DNA from: CAZBUK01 sp964495085
Lineage (GTDB): Bacteria; Bacteroidota; Ignavibacteria; T3Sed10-11
Assembly (NCBI GenBank): GCA_964495085.1
Contig: CAZBUK010000048.1
Span: 1 to 28,237 of the forward strand
DNA length: 28,237 bases
Reading direction: 5' to 3'
Part shown: positions 24,466-28,237 of the stretch, in pieces
How the letters are laid out: each line of letters starts with the position of its first letter
How positions within the stretch are numbered: the first letter of the stretch is position 1
Translations under genes and position numbers: made by a program
The notes under the pieces: generated by a model
Databases searched by the model: none
What the model saw: only the letters and a program-made list of their open reading frames with translations
Told to the model about the DNA's origin: nothing

Positions 24466-24876
24466 ATGGATGCAACTTTGAAATATTTTCCCCGCAAAAT
24501 ATTATTTCTTGGAATGTTCGTTGTCATATCTCTGTCGTGTAATCCGGTGGGGAGTTCCTACGAGATTTTTTTCCAGGTCGTCCTTGCAGATACATTCTCT
24601 CAGGACACCGTCGAAGTGCAGATCAGCGAAGCGGTCTGGTTCCGTGGAGTAGTCTCGACCGATCCGGCAGACGGACTGGCGATGGTCGGTGAGCGGAGCT
24701 GGCTGTCCAGTGGGTATCATTCTATATACATTAAAGTGAATCCTGATGAGATTGAACTGCTGCGTACGTTCGAAGTACTGGATGATTCATATGTGAGAAT
24801 ATCGTTCGAGAGAGATTCCAGAAATATAAAGGTGGCTTTCACTCCCGGATCGCTCAATCGTTATCCCCGTTTATGA
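24466..24876 (+). CDS. small lipoprotein, unknown function
   Basis: The ATG at 24466 is preferred over the adjacent GTG (24463) because AAAAGGA ends four bases before it. The 136-residue product has a hydrophobic N-terminus and a lipobox-like ISLSC, followed by about 110 residues of beta-rich sequence (YEIFFQVVLADTF, VEVQISEAVWFRGVV, YHSIYIKVNPDEIELLRTF). The pattern resembles a small Ig-like domain, but I recognise no family. It is the last gene before a 447-base repeat-rich gap. Confidence 0.75.
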   Translation: MDATLKYFPRKILFLGMFVVISLSCNPVGSSYEIFFQVVLADTFSQDTVEVQISEAVWFRGVVSTDPADGLAMVGERSWLSSGYHSIYIKVNPDEIELLRTFEVLDDSYVRISFERDSRNIKVAFTPGSLNRYPRL

Positions 24877-24946
24877 TTGATTCCGGTATGCTGAACCGAT
24901 TAAGGTAATGAGGTTATAAGGACAGGCATTCCCGGTTTTAATTTCA

Positions 24947-24992
24947 TGCCGACGATCTGAATAAGATCTTGCATTCAGTGGTATCATCGGCA
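24947..24992. repeat. long imperfect inverted repeat
   Basis: TGCCGACGATCTGAAT (24947-24962) pairs with ATTCAG (24973-24978) and, after a four-base bulge, ATCATCGGCA (24983-24992), with one mismatch. The loop contains the palindrome AAGATCTT. There is no T-tract, so it is not a standard terminator. It lies 70 bases after the lipoprotein stop. Confidence 0.6.
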
Positions 24993-25003
24993 GCGGAGTC
25001 GAA

Positions 25004-25306
25004 GAAAGTGGGAACCATCTTCTTGTCGAAATAAGGATTTAGTTAATCGAGAATACTCGCTGTCCTCTGACAGTCAGGTGTCTTTAGGAGAGATGGACCC
25101 CACTGTCGTAAAAAAAGTGTACCATCTGTGCGTCGGTGGGGTCCACTTGCGTGAAGGGATGCGGGGGGAAAGTGGTTCCCACCTTCTTTGAGTGCCCCCG
25201 AAAAAAAAGTGGGTACCATCTGTGCTCTCCTTTGCATCTTCAGGTTTAATCTGAATGCATCGCTGTCCGATAATCTTTCGCCAGCCCGAAAGAGATGGAC
25301 CCCACT
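25004..25306. repeat. cluster of short GTGG...CCATCT motifs in both orientations
   Basis: At least seven related copies lie within 300 bases. GAAAGTGGGAACCATCTTC is at 25004-25022 and AAAAAAGTGTACCATCTGTG at 25111-25130. GGTGGGGTCCACTT is at 25135-25148 and a longer GAAAGTGG variant at 25168-25190. AAAAGTGGGTACCATCTGTG is at 25205-25224. The exact 16-base repeat AGAGATGGACCCCACT occurs at 25089-25104 and 25291-25306 in the opposite orientation. Copies at 25094-25103 and 25136-25145 are a perfect 10-base inverted pair. A separate hairpin (25233-25259, TTCAG/CTGAA core) is also present. The last copy ends eight bases before the OmpA-like gene's ribosome-binding site (GGAG, 25315-25318). Confidence 0.85.
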
Positions 25307-25323
25307 ATATTAAAGGAGAAACT

Positions 25324-26307
25324 ATGCCTCGACTCTTGGCGGTATGTTTCAGCTTTTTTTTCTTCGCACAACTCTCGCCCGCACAGGATATATCGGGTAG
25401 CAGTGATCATCCTGTTATCGGCAGGTATCCGGGTTCGACCATTGAATGGTATGCTGTGGAGAATCACCGTCCATACAGGGTTCCGACGGGAACCGTTACG
25501 GGTTACCGGCAAATCGACACCTGGATTGAAACCGAAGGCCGCGTCACGCGCATCTACTATGCGCTCGACGGGGGAGCGCGGAGCCACGGCGAGGTATATA
25601 AAAATTATCTCGACGCACTGACGAATGCGGATTTTACGATTCTTGCGGAAGGTTCGACCAACGAAGCTGCACACGGCACGGGAGTGGGGAGCCGGCAATG
25701 GCGCGAGGTACTGTTCATGAACAACTCATGGAACGACCCGCGCGGCGCTGTCAATGAGATGGTAAGAGGATCGGCGACTACCGGGGGCGGCGGCTCAATC
25801 GTCGCACGGAAAGAAAGGGCGGAGGGTACCGCGTATGTGATCGTTTCCGTCTACCAGTTCCGCGCGGACCGCATCGGAACGCTCGTCGATATCGTCGAAG
25901 TCGAAAAGGCGGAAACGGGCCTGATCGTCGTCGACGCGGAAGCGATCGGGAAGGGAATTCATGAATACGGACGCGTGGTGCTCGACGGGATTCTCTTCGA
26001 GTTCGACCGGGCGGGGATCATGCCGGAATCGCGCGAAGCGCTCGACCAGATCGCCCTTTATCTGAGATCGAATCACGGAAAAAAGTTCTACGTCGTCGGC
26101 CATACCGATTCCAGGGGCGCTTTTCCGTATAATCTGAGTCTCTCATCCTCCCGCGCGAATGCGGTTGTTGAGACATTGATAAAAGATTACGATATTTCAG
26201 GCGACCGTCTCGAGGCGCACGGCGTCGGTTCGCTTGCTCCGGTCTTCTCGAATTCCACCGATCCGGGGAGAGAGAAGAACCGGCGGGTTGAGCTGGTCGA
26301 GCGCTGA
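25324..26307 (+). CDS. OmpA-family peptidoglycan-binding protein with DUF4892-like N-terminus
   Basis: The ATG at 25324 begins a signal peptide (LLAVCFSFFFFAQLSPAQ) and has AAAGGAG five bases upstream. The 327-residue protein has an N-terminal region (about 25-195) resembling DUF4892: DHPVIGRYPGSTIEWY, VTRIYYALDGGARSHGEVYKNY, a WREVLFMN segment and AYVIVSVYQF. It is followed by an OmpA C-terminal domain (about 215-325). The peptidoglycan-binding Asp and Arg of that domain are kept (D262 in GHTDSRG and R277 in LSLSSSRANAV), as is the NRRVELV terminus. It should sit in the periplasm attached to the cell wall. It lacks the eight-strand barrel of classical OmpA. The DUF4892 assignment is by eye and moderately sure; the OmpA domain is certain. 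Confidence 0.92.
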   Translation: MPRLLAVCFSFFFFAQLSPAQDISGSSDHPVIGRYPGSTIEWYAVENHRPYRVPTGTVTGYRQIDTWIETEGRVTRIYYALDGGARSHGEVYKNYLDALTNADFTILAEGSTNEAAHGTGVGSRQWREVLFMNNSWNDPRGAVNEMVRGSATTGGGGSIVARKERAEGTAYVIVSVYQFRADRIGTLVDIVEVEKAETGLIVVDAEAIGKGIHEYGRVVLDGILFEFDRAGIMPESREALDQIALYLRSNHGKKFYVVGHTDSRGAFPYNLSLSSSRANAVVETLIKDYDISGDRLEAHGVGSLAPVFSNSTDPGREKNRRVELVER

Positions 26308-26421
26308 GCATCCCGGAACAGGATTACCGGTTCCGCGACGACGGGCGCGTTACCCGATTGTTCCGATTCTTCGAAGGATGACAACGACAGTATCGGTGCG
26401 AAAAAACTAACGAGGTCAATT

Positions 26422-26949
26422 ATGAATACCGTCCGCGTTCTTCTCGCGGCCATCATCGTCATCGGTTTTCCGTCCTGCGGCGATACGGTACAGCCCGGCG
26501 ACGGTGTGAGGTTCGGCTTGTTCCTGCTGCGTGATGCCTCGCTTACGACGATGGATGTGCAGACGATTCCGTTGGATTCTCTGACGCTGGATGAAGCTCC
26601 GTTCATATCCTATGACGATATCATCGCGTACGAGCGCAGCGTACATAGAATGTATCTTCGTGAAAATCCGTCACACTATTTCCTCTCCGATTCCGATGGT
26701 GTCATCTGGAAAATCTTCGGAACTCCCTTCGTCGTCGTAGCCGGGGGCGAGCGGATCTATCTCGGATCGTTCTATACGGCGATCTCCTCCTGGCTGCCCG
26801 GCACGCCGATGATAACGGATTATCAGGTAGATCAAATCGGAAAATCGCTGACCATATCTCCGGCTCCGCTCGGAGACAGCCCCGGCTTTATCGATGTCCG
26901 GGAGGATGAGAGGATTTTAACTGCGTTGAGACCAAAGCTGAAGAACTGA
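26422..26949 (+). CDS. lipoprotein, unknown function
   Basis: This 175-residue protein has an N-terminal hydrophobic segment with a lipobox (GFPSC), so it is probably lipid-anchored. The mature part is beta-rich: VRFGLFLLRDASLTTMDVQ, a helix ISYDDIIAYERSVHRMYL, then HYFLSDSDGVIWKIFGTPFVVVAGGERIYLGSFYTAISS. That alternation looks like a compact alpha/beta domain, but I know no family. The start has only a weak GAGG upstream. It follows the OmpA-like gene on the same strand after 114 bases. An inverted repeat (GCCGGT-TGTT-ACCGGC, 26973-26988) lies just after it. Confidence 0.8.
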   Translation: MNTVRVLLAAIIVIGFPSCGDTVQPGDGVRFGLFLLRDASLTTMDVQTIPLDSLTLDEAPFISYDDIIAYERSVHRMYLRENPSHYFLSDSDGVIWKIFGTPFVVVAGGERIYLGSFYTAISSWLPGTPMITDYQVDQIGKSLTISPAPLGDSPGFIDVREDERILTALRPKLKN

Positions 26950-27011
26950 CGGGTAAGCATCGCATCGTAAACGCCGGTTGTTACCGGCAACAAAAATATA
27001 CCGGACTGCCT

Positions 27012-27497
27012 ATGTTCATCTCGATTCCTTTCGTGCGGGGACTTCTCGCCGGACTTGCCGGCGGCATCGCATGGTTCGTCGGACTGCTCTTATTCTTCGG
27101 ACCGGCACAATCGATCCTCGCGGACCCGTCGCTGCAGAGTCCCAAAATGCTCGCCGCATTTACCACGGAACCGCTCCCCAGGATCGGCGAAGCTCCATGG
27201 CTGCTCCCTCTTGGATTACTATGCATTGGAATATTATGGGGATGGATCTACGTATGGCATTTCGGAAATTCGCCGCAAGCATGGTGGAAGCGCGGACTCC
27301 GTTTCGGTACGGTTGCTTGGGTGTTGATGGTTCCATGGTTTCTTTTTTATTTACCATGGAATGTGATGCGGGAACCGGCCGCACTTGCAGCGATCGAAGC
27401 TCTCTGCTGGGCGGGAGTGATGCTGCTCGTCGGGATTACCATTTCCGGCACGGATGCTGTGCTCGGGAGGAAAAGGAGTACTGAAGAAGGGGGATGA
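27012..27497 (+). CDS. four-helix membrane protein, unknown function
   Basis: The 161-residue product has four hydrophobic segments (about 8-30, 63-84, 98-117, 126-147) separated by short loops, with a basic C-terminal tail (GRKRSTEEGG). A glycine-rich first helix (GLLAGLAGGIAWFVGLLLFF) and tryptophan-rich middle (ILWGWIYVWHF, WWKRGLRFGTVAWVLMVPWF) are visible. No catalytic or binding motif and no family is recognised. No ribosome-binding site precedes the ATG, so translation may be weak. It is the last gene before the AT-rich right end. Confidence 0.75.
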   Translation: MFISIPFVRGLLAGLAGGIAWFVGLLLFFGPAQSILADPSLQSPKMLAAFTTEPLPRIGEAPWLLPLGLLCIGILWGWIYVWHFGNSPQAWWKRGLRFGTVAWVLMVPWFLFYLPWNVMREPAALAAIEALCWAGVMLLVGITISGTDAVLGRKRSTEEGG

Positions 27498-27558
27498 GAA
27501 TTGCAGGGAAGGGGAGAAGAAAGAGATCTACTGAAAGAAAATTCATAGTAATCACGTG

Positions 27559-27640
27559 CAGCCTCACCCCCTTCGCCCCACCTGCCCCGCCAAGGCGGGG
27601 TCTCCGCTTTTTGGCGGAGAGGGGGTTGGGGGTGAGGCTG
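27559..27640. repeat. palindromic repeat element, copy 2 (complete, with terminal inverted repeats)
   Basis: An 82-base element is bounded by perfect 13-base inverted ends, CAGCCTCACCCCC (27559-27571) and GGGGGTGAGGCTG (27628-27640). Inside are two further hairpins: CCCCGCC-AA-GGCGGGG (27585-27600) and TCTCCGC...GCGGAGA (27601-27620). It has no coding capacity. It lies 61 bases after the membrane-protein stop and may also act as a transcript end. It is related to 12293-12366. Confidence 0.88.
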
Positions 27641-27965
27641 ACGGAATAAGTGCGATACTCTTGAAACTCTCGATCGATGCTTACGTGGCAAAGCCGCAAC
27701 CAAATGAATTTAATTTAAAACTATTTTCTCCTAACTTTTAATATACAAGAGACCAAGACTCGAGGTATTTTAATGCGATTATATATAACGAAAACATGAA
27801 TAATAGTTACTGAACTAAAAGATTTGATACATTGTATATATTCGTAGAAAATGAAATTATTATTGAAATAGAGGCTCATTCGAATTTCTTGTGTATATAG
27901 CAACTCATCAGGATACTTAGAGATGTTATTTAATAATACTAATACCACAAGATTGATCGATCCGG
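27641..27965. other. AT-rich non-coding stretch
   Basis: Base composition drops sharply to AT-rich, unlike the rest of the window. One minus-strand open frame (27721-27948) has no ribosome-binding site, family pattern or matching codon use, so I do not call a gene. Confidence 0.6.
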
Positions 27966-28234
27966 AACCCCGTTAGGCGTGACATTATGGTAGCAGATAA
28001 TTAACAATACACAAAATCAAACCCTGTAAGGGTGACATTATTCTTTAGTGGTTCTGAGGACCTGCAAGACAAACGGTATGCTTCGAGCTGTCGGCAGCAC
28101 GCGCCCTATCCGATATTATGGGCAGTGTAAAAGAAATTCTTCAAAATGGATTAACGATAACACGCGGTAGTGTTCTCATACTTTCACCCCTAACGGGGTT
28201 TGCTGTGATGTTGTGATATCGTTTTGCTACCATA
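27966..28234. repeat. modular repeat with 54-base spacing, tandem units then an inverted unit
   Basis: AACCCCGTTAGGCGTGACAT starts at 27966 and the related AACCCTGTAAGGGTGACAT at 28020, a spacing of 54. Between them TATGGTAGC (27986-27994) begins 34 bases before the second unit. On the minus strand at the window edge TATGGTAGC (28234-28226) again begins exactly 34 bases before AACCCCGTTAGGGGTGAAAG (28200-28181). The inverted units flank about 130 bases with no recognisable gene. The array may continue beyond the right edge. Confidence 0.75.
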
Positions 28235-28237
28235 CTT

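Noticed and set aside
25004..25306. CRISPR-like array
   Set aside because: The repeats are short, occur in both orientations, are irregularly spaced and degenerate, with no spacers of constant length and no cas genes.
26978..27484. 168-codon plus-strand frame overlapping the last membrane protein
   Set aside because: The alternative frame at 27012 gives four clean membrane helices, while this one gives an Arg/Ser-rich sequence without pattern.
27721..27948. 75-codon minus-strand frame in the AT-rich end
   Set aside because: No ribosome-binding site, no family likeness, and AT-rich non-coding DNA gives such frames by chance.

Overview
The window is bacterial chromosome, GC-rich except for an AT-rich right end, coding densely on both strands. 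No rRNA, tRNA, CRISPR array, transposase or phage gene was seen. Signal peptides, lipoboxes, a PorV/UPF0164-type barrel, another probable outer-membrane barrel and an OmpA-type peptidoglycan-binding protein point to a diderm (Gram-negative) bacterium. The mix of a VWA/GATase-type membrane protein tail, PorV, FecR, a CHASE2 cyclase and a multi-PAS kinase suggests the FCB superphylum or an uncultured relative, with a spirochaete as the alternative. This assignment is inference. The clearest promoters (TTGACA/TTGACC, 17 bases, TATACT/TATATT) fit an ordinary sigma-70 consensus.

Layout. 2-2828 (+): the C-terminal end of a large membrane protein cut by the window edge, a PorV-like outer-membrane protein and a DUF1684 lipoprotein. 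2850-9539 (-): a four-gene run, transcribed right to left, of a secreted domain protein, a FecR-domain protein, an 814-residue probable outer-membrane barrel protein and a CHASE2 adenylate cyclase. I read this as a candidate envelope-to-cAMP signalling locus, and it is the most interesting protein-coding feature here. 9693-12208 (-): rseP and dxr, a classic housekeeping pair. 12501-13978 (-): an EamA transporter overlapping a helical-repeat protein by four bases. 14065-14600 (+): fdxA (7Fe ferredoxin) as a single-gene unit with a textbook promoter and terminator. 14788-15627 (+): a DinB/maleylpyruvate-isomerase-like enzyme. 15664-19554 (-): a soluble hybrid histidine kinase with about seven PAS domains and a receiver.

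19555-20271 is a long divergent gap holding a promoter followed closely by a strong terminator, which is a candidate small RNA or leader. 20272-21690 (+): an arylsulfotransferase-like lipoprotein, convergent with a glycosyltransferase and a methyltransferase (21707-23438, -). 23666-27497 (+): a small four-helix membrane protein, a DUF3303 protein, two small lipoproteins, a probable DUF4892-OmpA protein and another membrane protein.

The non-coding DNA is unusually rich in repeats: two copies of a multi-hairpin palindromic element (12293-12366 and 27559-27640), a cluster of seven copies of a short GTGG/CCAC motif just upstream of the OmpA-like gene (25004-25306), and a repeat with 54-base spacing that reappears inverted at the right edge (27966-28234).
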